Assembly (NCBI GenBank): GCA_027297085.1
Contig: JAPUIL010000051.1
Coordinates: 1 to 7,957, forward strand
DNA length: 7,957 nucleotides
Reading direction: 5' to 3'
From: Verrucomicrobiota bacterium
GTDB taxonomy: Bacteria; Verrucomicrobiota; Verrucomicrobiia; Opitutales; UBA2995
Shown here: positions 1 through 6,206 of the stretch, piece after piece
How positions within the stretch are numbered: position 1 is the stretch's first letter
Layout: the number at the start of each line of letters is the position of its first letter
Made by a program: the position numbers and the translations under genes
The notes under the pieces: model-generated
The model's database searches: none
What the model saw: only the letters and a program-made list of their open reading frames with translations
Told to the model about the DNA's origin: nothing

Positions 1-1
1 G

Positions 2-706
2 AAAAAAATATTACGCATTCAACGTGTAACCGTGAGTACGGAATATGGGGATTTTTATATCGATCCTGTCTCAAACTTCGGCAATGCGCTTTTCACGACC
101 AAAGAGTATGAGCCTTACATGATAAAAACTTTCCAAAAAAATTTATCAGAGGGAGAAAGCTTTATCGATATCGGAGCAAACGAGGGATTCTTTTCTATTT
201 ACGCTTCCAAACTTGTAGGCCCCAGAGGCAAAATCTTCGCTATAGAGCCACAAGAACGATTACACCAAATAATTCAGAAAAATGCTGAATTGAATCAACT
301 ATCTAGTTTCTCATTAATCAAAAAGGCGGTCTCGGATAGCAAAGGAACTACGGAAATTATTTTAGGACCCGATACCAATACGGGCAGCAGTGGATTTATT
401 CCTCCTGTAAAATACTACTCACCCAGACAATCGGTGGAGACGGACACTTTGCTGAATATCGTGAATCAAACGGGAATGGACACCATAGATTTTGCGAAAG
501 TGGATGTGGAAGGTTTTGAGCATGAAGTAATCTTAGGATCAAAAGAACTGTTTCGAGACAAACGTATCACAAGGATCGCGCTCGAACTACATGGGAGATA
601 TTTGGAAAGCAGGGGTTTGAATGGCCAGGAGATAGTCGATTTTCTAAAAGAATGTGGATACCGTCAATTCGAAGAGTACGGGAATCTCGTTTTATCCTGC
701 GAATAA
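2..706 (+). CDS. FkbM-family SAM-dependent methyltransferase, 5' end cut by the window
   Basis: Probable S-adenosylmethionine-dependent methyltransferase of the FkbM family, which often O-methylates sugars or other small molecules in polysaccharide and natural-product clusters. Numbering from the GTG at 32, the SAM-binding motif I is FIDIGANEGFFS (residues 44-55), followed by the acidic loop IEPQ (71-74). The family signature FAKVDVEGFEHEVILG lies at 154-169. The GTG at 32 is probably not the true start. The frame is open to base 2 and reads KKILRIQRVT before it, which fits the beta-strand that FkbM proteins carry before the 'G.F.IDP' segment, and no ribosome binding site precedes the GTG. 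The C-terminus looks complete. The substrate cannot be told from sequence; nearby EPS genes suggest a glycan, but a 466-base gap follows and no shared operon is shown. Confidence 0.88.
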   Translation, partial: KKILRIQRVTVSTEYGDFYIDPVSNFGNALFTTKEYEPYMIKTFQKNLSEGESFIDIGANEGFFSIYASKLVGPRGKIFAIEPQERLHQIIQKNAELNQLSSFSLIKKAVSDSKGTTEIILGPDTNTGSSGFIPPVKYYSPRQSVETDTLLNIVNQTGMDTIDFAKVDVEGFEHEVILGSKELFRDKRITRIALELHGRYLESRGLNGQEIVDFLKECGYRQFEEYGNLVLSCE

Positions 707-1172
707 GGTCGAAAAACGCCAAATGCTAAGGGCGAAGGAAGTCAGTGCCGTGGCTCGGATGACCTAGTCAAAGATAGGAGATGTGAACCTATCTCGTCCG
801 GGTTTTCCCCACTTTCCAAGTGCAGGAAATCCGGCGGATCTTTTCCTAGTACAAAAACAAAATGTGCAATGCCGATGCCCAAAAAGTGCGCCTCAATCTG
901 AAAGATGTTGTTATCCGGCTCGGACAATGAATGGTTATTCAACAGTCATTTAAAGACTTCAGTAGGTGGATTACGGCACTCAACAACACCCAATCTCAGC
1001 TAGAATCTGAGATTCTTTCCGTTTAACAACCGAGGGCCCAAACAACTCAATCTATTAGGTATAAAATACGGTTCCAATGCTTTTCGAAAGTGTGGGGCCT
1101 ATGGATTTCACGAAATTCTCCCTCAATAGAGCTTTATTCAGGGGCAAAATTCTACCATAGTAGACGGTTTGT
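707..1172. other. Intergenic stretch without a convincing gene
   Basis: This 466-base gap between the methyltransferase and ppk shows no ORF with recognisable protein character on either strand. It contains several short dyads: AGATAGG/CCTATCT (772-778 and 788-794), TTTCC/GGAAA (813-817 and 825-829), ATCCG/CGGAT (829-833 and 835-839) and the stronger pair at 992-1014. A TATAAAAT box at 1060-1067 resembles a -10 element about 105 bases before ppk, but I see no matching -35 hexamer at a normal distance. No T-run terminator follows the methyltransferase. The ppk promoter probably lies somewhere in this stretch. Confidence 0.5.
992..1016. repeat. Two overlapping, mutually exclusive short inverted repeats upstream of ppk
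   Basis: AATCTCAG (992-999) and CTGAGATT (1007-1014) form a perfect 8-bp inverted repeat with a 7-base spacer. AGAATC (1002-1007) and GATTCT (1011-1016) form a second pair that shares bases with it, so only one can fold at a time. No T-run of terminator length follows. It could be a protein-binding dyad or an RNA structure in the ppk leader; neither is shown. Confidence 0.4.
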
Positions 1173-3269
1173 ATGAAAAAAGGATCTCAGCCAAGGAAGA
1201 AAAAAGTGCCCTACTTCAATCGGGAGCTTAGTTGGCTGGCATTCAATCGGCGTGTTTTGGAACAGGCCATGAGTAAAAAATACCCGGTACTCGAGCGAGT
1301 AAAGTTTCTCTCCTTTGTGAGTAGCAACCTGGATGAATTTTTTGAGATCCGCGTAGCAGGGCTCATGCAACAGGCCGATTCCCAGGTAAGTGAACTCAGT
1401 ATGGATGGCCTAGGGCCTAAAGAGCAGCTTGACCAAATACAAGCTCATGCAAGGGCGCTGGTGGATGACCAATACAAATGCTGGCACCAGATGTTGATTC
1501 CAGCGATGAAGAAACAGGGAATAGATTTTAACACACCCGATACATTATCGAAAGCCGACCTCGAGTGGATGAAACATTATTTCGAGACAGAAGTTTACCC
1601 GGTCCTTACTCCGCTGGCCATTGATCCAACCCATCCATTTCCTCAAATCGGAAATAAAACGCTGAATCTAATTGTCTGGGTTCAAAGCAAGGGAAGCAAT
1701 CCGGACATAATTCACATGGCGATCATACCGGTTCCGCGAATTTTGAATCGGATTGTGAAGATTGAGTCTGGAGACCGAAAACGGCTGCGATTCATTTTCC
1801 TTAGCGACATCCTAAAGATATTCGCCCACACCCTTTTCCCCGGGTATCACACACGGGCTGTTTACGCGTTTCGAATATCAAGAAACAGCAACCTTTATTT
1901 CGATGAGGAAGAAGTCGAAAACCTGGTTACAAAAATTGAGGAGGAACTCTGGAATCTGCGAAAGAACGCTGCCGTCCGCCTGGAAGTTGAACAGGGAATA
2001 GAGGAAGTATTGCTGGAAGAATTGCTCAAACAAATCCACCTAAAAGATGAGCATGTATACCGTATCAACGGGCCACTCAATCTGATGCGACTTCGAGATT
2101 TTGAGGATATGGTGCCACGCGGGGACTTGAAGTTTAAAAACTTTATCCCCTATGTCCGCCCGCCTTTAAATAAGCCGGAATCGATTTTCAAAATTCTTTC
2201 GCGCGAGGATATACTGCTTCACCATCCTTATGATTCCTTCACACCGGTGGTGGAATTTATAGAACAAGCGGCAAGAGACCCTCAGGTATTCGCCATTAAG
2301 CAAACATTGTATCGAACAAGTGGAGACAGCCCGATCATCAAGGCCCTTAAAGAAGCTTCACTGAACGGCAAACAGGTCACGGCTCTAGTGGAACTCAAAG
2401 CGCGCTTCGAAGAGGCCAACAACATCCAATGGGCGAGAGAACTGGAAGAGGCAGATGTCCATGTAGTCTATGGCCTTACTCACCTTAAAACTCATTGTAA
2501 ATGCTGCCTGGTGGTCCGCCGTGAACCTGAAGGTCTAAAACGTTACTGCCACTTGGGTACCGGGAACTATAATCCCAAGACTGCCAGGCTCTACACTGAC
2601 ATAAGTTATCTGACAGCAACGGAAGATATAACCAAAGAAGCTGCTGACCTTTTTAACACGTTAACAGGCTTTGCACGCTCTCCCAATTTTCAAATACTAA
2701 AAGTAGCCCCTTTCAATCTGCATAGGGAAATCAATCTGTTAATTCGCAAGGAGGCACAAAATGCCCGAGATGGGAAACCCGCCAAGATCGTTGCGAAAGT
2801 CAACAGCTTGATAGACCAGGAAACGATCGACAACCTCTACACAGCCTCCATTGCAGGAGTAGAGATTCTGTTAATAATCCGGGGTATCTGCGGACTGGTT
2901 CCGGGCGTAAAGGGTGTAAGCGAAAATATCAGAGTTATCAGCATACTCGGTCGGTACCTCGAGCATAGCCGTGTATACTATTTCGAAAATGGCGAAGATC
3001 ATTCGAATGTTTTCATAGGTAGCGCGGACTGGATGCCTAGAAACTTTTTTAGACGGATTGAGTGTGTGTTTCCCATCAGAAGCCCAAATCTGAAGCGAAG
3101 AGTGGTCAATGAACTGCTTAACAAGTATCAGCTCGATACAAAATTCGCCAAAGAGCTTCAACCTTCAGGGGAATACATGCCAATTAAGCAAACAAACGGT
3201 AAGAAGGAGTTTTCTATCCAAGAATACTTTATTGAAGAAACAGAAAAACTGAGGACTAATCTGATATAG
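1173..3269 (+). CDS. ppk1: Polyphosphate kinase 1 (PPK1)
   Basis: Catalyses reversible transfer of the ATP gamma-phosphate to inorganic polyphosphate chains; E. coli PPK1 is a membrane-associated oligomer. At 698 aa it has the usual PPK1 length. The N-terminal domain begins with YFNRELSWLAFNRRVLE (14-30), then VSSNLDEFFEIRVAGL (49-64) and DPTHPFPQIGNKTLNL (151-166). The catalytic core holds R381 and R411, which match E. coli R375 and R405, and the autophosphorylated histidine H441 (HCK), matching H435. The spacing is identical at 30 and 30 residues. The second conserved histidine is H598 (YLEHSRVYYFENG), followed by GSADWMPRNFFRRIE (616-630). The enzyme should therefore be active. The start is the first in-frame ATG before the conserved N-terminus, and its ribosome binding site is poor (AGACGG at 1162-1167). 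It stands alone, with gaps of 466 bases before and 159 after. Its place beside EPS genes may be chance. Confidence 0.98.
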   Translation: MKKGSQPRKKKVPYFNRELSWLAFNRRVLEQAMSKKYPVLERVKFLSFVSSNLDEFFEIRVAGLMQQADSQVSELSMDGLGPKEQLDQIQAHARALVDDQYKCWHQMLIPAMKKQGIDFNTPDTLSKADLEWMKHYFETEVYPVLTPLAIDPTHPFPQIGNKTLNLIVWVQSKGSNPDIIHMAIIPVPRILNRIVKIESGDRKRLRFIFLSDILKIFAHTLFPGYHTRAVYAFRISRNSNLYFDEEEVENLVTKIEEELWNLRKNAAVRLEVEQGIEEVLLEELLKQIHLKDEHVYRINGPLNLMRLRDFEDMVPRGDLKFKNFIPYVRPPLNKPESIFKILSREDILLHHPYDSFTPVVEFIEQAARDPQVFAIKQTLYRTSGDSPIIKALKEASLNGKQVTALVELKARFEEANNIQWARELEEADVHVVYGLTHLKTHCKCCLVVRREPEGLKRYCHLGTGNYNPKTARLYTDISYLTATEDITKEAADLFNTLTGFARSPNFQILKVAPFNLHREINLLIRKEAQNARDGKPAKIVAKVNSLIDQETIDNLYTASIAGVEILLIIRGICGLVPGVKGVSENIRVISILGRYLEHSRVYYFENGEDHSNVFIGSADWMPRNFFRRIECVFPIRSPNLKRRVVNELLNKYQLDTKFAKELQPSGEYMPIKQTNGKKEFSIQEYFIEETEKLRTNLI

Positions 3270-3341
3270 CAACTAATATAGCGGTGTTCCCGCAGAAATT
3301 AACAAGAGTTTCCCCTATATATAATAAGGGATACTCCACTA

Positions 3342-3370
3342 TTGTTACTTGATTTAAATTCTGCTAAACT
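3342..3370 (+). promoter_or_regulatory. Candidate sigma-70-type promoter for the sugar transferase gene
   Basis: TTGTTA (3342-3347) and TAAACT (3365-3370) are separated by 17 bases, and each hexamer matches the consensus at 4 of 6 positions. The start codon lies 58 bases after the -10 box. Between them are a direct repeat of AATTCCT (3387-3393 and 3401-3407) and a weak TGAGG/CCTCA dyad (3394-3398 and 3404-3408). The box quality is modest, so this is a prediction only. Confidence 0.35.
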
Positions 3371-3428
3371 CTATCACCTAACACACAATTCCTTGAGGTA
3401 AATTCCTCACTTACAAAGACTATAGATA

Positions 3429-4838
3429 ATGCTAAAAAACAGACAGGAAGGGCTGACCACCCTCCACGGTATCTGGGTAACCGTCCTGGTGAGCGGCTTT
3501 TTTGTCCTTTATTGGGCATTTGTGGAGAGAACGGGGGTTATTGCTTTAGCCGAACCGATCAGCTTTCAGCTATACTTTTTTAGTGTTTTTGTTGGTTTGA
3601 TAATCAGCTTCCGGGCTTACTCGAAATGGGCCCAGGTTCTGGCGACTATATCATGGAGAGAGACCTACGATATGACCAAACACCAGATGATCCGTCTGGC
3701 TTTGGTTCTCTTTTTCGTGATTTTCGCACTGAAAGACAACGCGATCAGCCGTCTTTTTCTGGGAAGTTTTCTGATTCTGGTTGGGGTGTTGTTGTTTTTC
3801 GTGAATTATTATTTCCCAAGGTTGCTGTGCCGCCTGATCTTTAAGGAAAATACCATTTCCACTCTTTTCGTAGGGAACTTGAACGCGATTTTGAAACTAA
3901 ACACATGGCTGGAAAGGAAAACTAGCCTGGGAATCGAGCCCGTAGGTTTCATTACCAGTGAAAAAATTAAGGCCAGCACCAAACGAATCCCTTACCTGGG
4001 CCAGCTTGAGGACTACAAAAGGATACTCAAAGAACATCGGGTAGGTCAGATAATTGTTCTTCAAGGTTATGTTGGGAAAAAAGAGCTCGGAGACATTGTA
4101 GAAGAGTCGCAACAACAAGGCTGCCGCTTCCACATCTACAACAATATTGAAGAGGATTTTAACCACCCACTGGTAGTAAATCACGAGGGAGAATACACGT
4201 TTTACACTTTAATTGACGAACCATTGGAAAACCCGATTAATCGAATGTTGAAACGCACTTTCGACATCGCAATTTCACTGCCGATCGTAGCCTTTTTGCT
4301 ACCACCCCTGTTCTTTTTGGTTTGGATGGTTCAAAAAAGGCAATCTCCTGGCGCCGTATTTTATACTCAAGCGCGAACCGGGATTACGAAGCGGACCTTC
4401 AATATCATAAAGTTCCGCACCATGTACGATTTCAAGCAGGATGAAAAAGCAAGAGCGATCCAAACGCAAAAGGAGGATACTAGAATATATCCCTTTGGAT
4501 CGTTTCTTCGGAAAACTAGTCTCGATGAGATCCCTCAATTTATTAATGTGCTTATCGGAGATATGAGTGTTGCCGGTCCCAGACCGCATTTGATCAAACA
4601 CGACGAACAATTTAGCAACATGCTGAAGTCCTATTACACTCGCCATTATGTTAAACCAGGAATCACCGGATTAGCCCAAACAAAGGGATACCGCGGCGAG
4701 ATATCCGAATTTCAATTGCTTGAAAAACGTATTCATTACGACCTCGAATACATCAACCACTGGTCATTCCTTTTGGATGTGGAAATCGTATTTATAACGG
4801 TCTGGCAGGTCATCTTTCCTCCGAAGTCTGCCTATTGA
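3429..4838 (+). CDS. Polyprenyl-phosphate sugar-phosphate transferase (EPS/capsule initiating enzyme)
   Basis: Likely moves a sugar-1-phosphate from a nucleotide sugar to undecaprenyl phosphate at the inner membrane, the first committed step of a polymerised polysaccharide. The 469 aa match the large WbaP/EpsZ-like form. Four predicted N-terminal membrane segments (about 13-32, 45-61, 87-102, 108-130) are followed by a cytoplasmic nucleotide-binding-like region (about 140-265). A further hydrophobic segment (278-300) leads into the C-terminal bacterial sugar transferase domain. That domain shows GAVFYTQARTG (308-318), FNIIKFRTM (324-332), the catalytic Asp-Glu pair D366-E367 in TSLDEIPQ, VAGPRP (381-386) and KPGITGLAQ (409-417). 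All hallmark residues are present. The sugar used cannot be read from the sequence. There is no clear ribosome binding site before the ATG. The next gene is a regulator 111 bases downstream, with the export genes beyond it, supporting an EPS role. Confidence 0.95.
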   Translation: MLKNRQEGLTTLHGIWVTVLVSGFFVLYWAFVERTGVIALAEPISFQLYFFSVFVGLIISFRAYSKWAQVLATISWRETYDMTKHQMIRLALVLFFVIFALKDNAISRLFLGSFLILVGVLLFFVNYYFPRLLCRLIFKENTISTLFVGNLNAILKLNTWLERKTSLGIEPVGFITSEKIKASTKRIPYLGQLEDYKRILKEHRVGQIIVLQGYVGKKELGDIVEESQQQGCRFHIYNNIEEDFNHPLVVNHEGEYTFYTLIDEPLENPINRMLKRTFDIAISLPIVAFLLPPLFFLVWMVQKRQSPGAVFYTQARTGITKRTFNIIKFRTMYDFKQDEKARAIQTQKEDTRIYPFGSFLRKTSLDEIPQFINVLIGDMSVAGPRPHLIKHDEQFSNMLKSYYTRHYVKPGITGLAQTKGYRGEISEFQLLEKRIHYDLEYINHWSFLLDVEIVFITVWQVIFPPKSAY

Positions 4839-4840
4839 AA

Positions 4841-4857
4841 TGCCCGTACAAGGGGCA
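4841..4857 (+). repeat. Short hairpin just after the sugar transferase stop
   Basis: TGCCC (4841-4845) and GGGCA (4853-4857) form a 5-bp GC-rich stem with a 7-base loop, two bases after the stop codon. It is followed by ACGTTAAAAAAC rather than a T-run, so it is a poor intrinsic terminator. It might act as a 3'-end stabiliser or a weak attenuator. Confidence 0.3.
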
Positions 4858-4915
4858 ACGTTAAAAAACTATCAAATAACTATTAAACGAGGGAGGTAGG
4901 TTTGACCTAATTTCA

Positions 4916-4944
4916 TTGTCTTCAATTTTTGCTGAACACATTAT
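4916..4944 (+). promoter_or_regulatory. Candidate promoter giving a leaderless or nearly leaderless regulator transcript
   Basis: TTGTCT (4916-4921) and CATTAT (4939-4944) are 17 bases apart and match the consensus at 4 of 6 positions each. An overlapping TATAGA (4942-4947) is another possible -10. In either case transcription would begin within a few bases of the GTG at 4950, which fits the lack of any ribosome binding site there. An in-frame TAG at 4944-4946 rules out a longer protein. Confidence 0.35.
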
Positions 4945-4961
4945 AGACAGTGAAAATTGAA
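4921..4961. promoter_or_regulatory. 14-bp inverted repeat around the -10 region and start codon of the GbsR-like gene
   Basis: The left arm TTCAATTTTTGCTG (4921-4934) and right arm CAGTGAAAATTGAA (4948-4961) are separated by 13 bases. Twelve of 14 positions are exact complements, and the other two become G-U pairs in RNA. The GTG start (4950-4952) lies inside the right arm, and the candidate -10 box sits in the spacer. As DNA it resembles an operator for autorepression by the encoded winged-helix dimer. As RNA, made only by read-through from upstream, it would bury the start codon. Which role applies is inference. Confidence 0.5.
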
Positions 4962-5450
4962 ACTAAAGGGCGGCCGCCACTCGATGAAATCGAATCAGCG
5001 ATTATCGACATATTTATCCGTGCAACCAAAATTCTCGGTTATCCGAAGTCTATTGGTGAAATCTACGGACTTCTCTATGTCGCAGATGAGCCTCTTTGTA
5101 TGGAAGACATCATTCAACGGTTGGGCATCAGTCTTGGAGCCGCCAGCCAGGGGTTAAAGGTTTTGAAAGGAATGAAAGCGGTAAAATCAAATCACATGAT
5201 TGGCAAACGGCGCGAATACTACACCGCTGAGTTTGAGGTGGAAGAATTGGTCAATCGCTATTTCCGCGAGGAATTTTCAGGATACCTTAAAAGCTGGAAA
5301 CATAAGCAAGAATTGCTCCGCAAGTTATTCAACACCGACGGCACACAAGACACCCATGGGCATTTGGACACCCGGTTGGAAAAACTAGAAGACCTGCATA
5401 CGAAAAGCCAGGCACTGATCGTGAAGATCTGTGAGGAATTTGAGGACTAA
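4950..5450 (+). CDS. GbsR/MarR-like winged-helix transcriptional regulator
   Basis: Probable DNA-binding regulator of 166 aa. The N-terminal part SIGEIYGLLYVADEPLCMED (34-53) and helix-turn-helix DIIQRLGISLGAASQGLKVL (53-72) match the GbsR-type MarR pattern 'S.GqIYGLL...PL...DI...L.iS.G..SqgLk.L'. The wing follows as VKSNHMIGKRREYYTAE (78-94). The C-terminal half is helical and charged (about 96-165), as expected for a dimerisation arm. There is no evident ligand-binding domain. The GTG start is forced by an in-frame stop at 4944-4946 and lies inside an inverted repeat, suggesting autoregulation. The NusG-like gene follows after 5 bases, so the two are almost certainly co-transcribed. Position suggests it controls the EPS locus; whether it represses or activates is unknown. 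Confidence 0.87.
   Translation: MKIETKGRPPLDEIESAIIDIFIRATKILGYPKSIGEIYGLLYVADEPLCMEDIIQRLGISLGAASQGLKVLKGMKAVKSNHMIGKRREYYTAEFEVEELVNRYFREEFSGYLKSWKHKQELLRKLFNTDGTQDTHGHLDTRLEKLEDLHTKSQALIVKICEEFED
5442..5446 (+). promoter_or_regulatory. Ribosome binding site of the NusG-like gene, inside the previous gene
   Basis: GAGGA at 5442-5446 lies 9 bases before the ATG at 5456, within the last codons of the regulator gene, whose stop is at 5448-5450. It is the only near-canonical ribosome binding site among the gene starts visible here, and its position implies translational coupling. Confidence 0.6.
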
Positions 5451-5455
5451 TCGGC

Positions 5456-6019
5456 ATGGAAGACACACAAACAAAACATTGGTATTGCATAAAAGCAAAA
5501 ATAAAGAGGGAACACATCGCAGCCCGGATGCTTAGATCCAGAGCGAACTTCGAAGTTTTCTGTCCGAGGATAACCATTACCAAGAAAACCATTCGAGGAC
5601 CAAAGCCTTTCACGGAGGCTCTCTTCCCAGGATATCTATTTTGCCGATTTAATTTCGAAGACTCTTCTCGTCTGGTCAGTTTCTCACAAGACATTAAGGG
5701 AATTGTTCGATTTGGAGACAAAATACCAAGCGTTCCCGATGCTACGCTCGAACAACTTCGAGCAGCCCTTCCTCAAGAAACGGTCGAAGTAAAGCCACCC
5801 GACATCCAGGAAGGTGAACTTGCGGAAATAATCCAAGGCTGTTTCCAGGGTGAATCTGGAAAAGTCATCAAAATTGAAGCAGCTTCAGATAGGGTAAACC
5901 TGCTCATTGAATTTCTAGGCCACCAGGTGCGAATACAAGTACCGGCCGAAAACCTTATTAACCTTAAACCTGCTCAACCTGGTGTCTCACTAGGCCTGCA
6001 AGCTACACCCAACGGTTGA
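5456..6019 (+). CDS. Specialised NusG paralogue (RfaH/UpxY/LoaP-like elongation factor)
   Basis: Likely binds elongating RNA polymerase and changes pausing or termination in long polysaccharide operons. Its 187 aa fit the NusG family. The N-terminal NGN domain (about 7-105) starts with HWYCIKAKIKREHIAARML and includes the hallmark EALFPGYLFCRF (54-65), then GIVRFGDKIPSVPD (82-95), which is typical of RfaH/UpxY-type paralogues. A C-terminal KOW domain (about 118-170) carries GCFQGESGKVIKI (128-140). It is unlikely to be housekeeping NusG, which normally sits beside secE and ribosomal protein genes. Here it follows a GbsR-like regulator by 5 bases and precedes EPS export genes. The 205 bases after it contain an ops-like element and competing hairpins, the natural candidate target. 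By analogy it is an operon-specific antiterminator; whether the KOW domain refolds as in RfaH cannot be seen. Confidence 0.93.
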   Translation: MEDTQTKHWYCIKAKIKREHIAARMLRSRANFEVFCPRITITKKTIRGPKPFTEALFPGYLFCRFNFEDSSRLVSFSQDIKGIVRFGDKIPSVPDATLEQLRAALPQETVEVKPPDIQEGELAEIIQGCFQGESGKVIKIEAASDRVNLLIEFLGHQVRIQVPAENLINLKPAQPGVSLGLQATPNG

Positions 6020-6062
6020 GAGTCACACACCAGCCACTGCACGATGCACAGCGTATCGCAGC

Positions 6063-6081
6063 AAACCAATCGGATTGGTTT
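6063..6081. repeat. Perfect 9-bp-arm palindrome (hairpin A) in the export operon leader
   Basis: AAACCAATC (6063-6071) and GATTGGTTT (6073-6081) are perfect complements around a central G. As RNA it folds as an 8-bp stem with a CGG loop, ending in four U residues (6079-6082). It is too AT-rich and its U-run too short to be a confident terminator. It could be a weak terminator, a competing structure for the hairpin at 6075-6107, or a protein-binding palindrome. Confidence 0.5.
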
Positions 6082-6107
6082 TGTCCATATTTAGGACAAT
6101 CGACCAA
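6075..6107 (+). promoter_or_regulatory. Leader hairpin B, exclusive with hairpin A and abutting the ops-like element
   Basis: TTGGT (6075-6079) pairs with ACCAA (6103-6107), U6080 can wobble-pair with G6102, and TTGTCC (6081-6086) pairs with GGACAA (6094-6099). The loop is the 7 bases 6087-6093, with a 2-base bulge at 6100-6101. It shares 6075-6081 with the palindrome upstream, so the two cannot form together. It ends immediately before the ops-like sequence, about 10-12 bases from the possible pause positions. That distance resembles hairpin-stabilised RNA polymerase pauses. Confidence 0.5.
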
Positions 6108-6120
6108 GGGCGGAAGCGTA
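6108..6120 (+). promoter_or_regulatory. ops-like element, candidate recruitment and pause site for the NusG paralogue
   Basis: GGCGGAAGCGTA (6109-6120) differs from the E. coli ops element GGCGGTAGCGTG at two of 12 positions: T6 to A, and the last G to A. The preceding G6108 also matches the run of G before ops in JUMPstart sequences. C6117 followed by G6118, with G6108 nine bases earlier, fits the elemental pause pattern G-10, Y-1, G+1. T6 is a base RfaH itself reads, so the recognition rule would differ. The best promoter seen lies downstream at 6178, so the element would act only on transcripts starting further upstream. Confidence 0.42.
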
Positions 6121-6177
6121 TTAATATTCGAATGCATCCTTGCACATCACCGAAGAATTCACTTATAAACATCTACT

Positions 6178-6206
6178 TTGTCATACTATATTTCCCTATA
6201 CACTAT
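6178..6206 (+). promoter_or_regulatory. Candidate promoter of the barrel and export genes
   Basis: TTGTCA (6178-6183) matches the -35 consensus at 5 of 6 positions. After 17 bases, CACTAT (6201-6206) is a weak -10 (3 of 6). Transcription would begin near 6213, leaving a leader of about a dozen bases before the ATG at 6225. Confidence 0.33.

Noticed and set aside
742..942. A 66-codon reading frame on the - strand
   Set aside because: It needs a TTG start, has no ribosome binding site, matches no family I recognise and lies among short dyads. Nothing beyond an open frame supports it as a gene.
744..980. Inverted repeat AGTGCCGT/ACGGCACT bounding about 237 bases, as ends of a small mobile element
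   Set aside because: Eight-base arms at this distance are expected by chance in a gap this size, and no flanking target duplication is present.
1895..3161. Open frames on the - strand inside ppk1
   Set aside because: They are shadows of a highly conserved coding gene and show no protein features of their own.
3312..3331. CCCT/AGGG stem after ppk1 as an intrinsic terminator
   Set aside because: Only 4 bp pair, the loop is AT-rich and no T-run follows.
4891..4910. GGGAGG followed by TTG-ACC-TAA, as a tiny leader ORF or as the regulator's ribosome binding site
   Set aside because: It is more than 50 bases from the GTG, out of range for a ribosome binding site, and a two-codon ORF cannot be distinguished from chance.
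4968..4978. GGGCGGCCGCC as a second ops-like element
   Set aside because: It shares only the initial GGCGG, lacks AGCGT and lies in the coding sequence of the regulator.
5456..6019. Housekeeping nusG
   Set aside because: There is no secE or ribosomal protein context, its sequence features are of the RfaH/UpxY type, and it is coupled to a regulator within an EPS locus.
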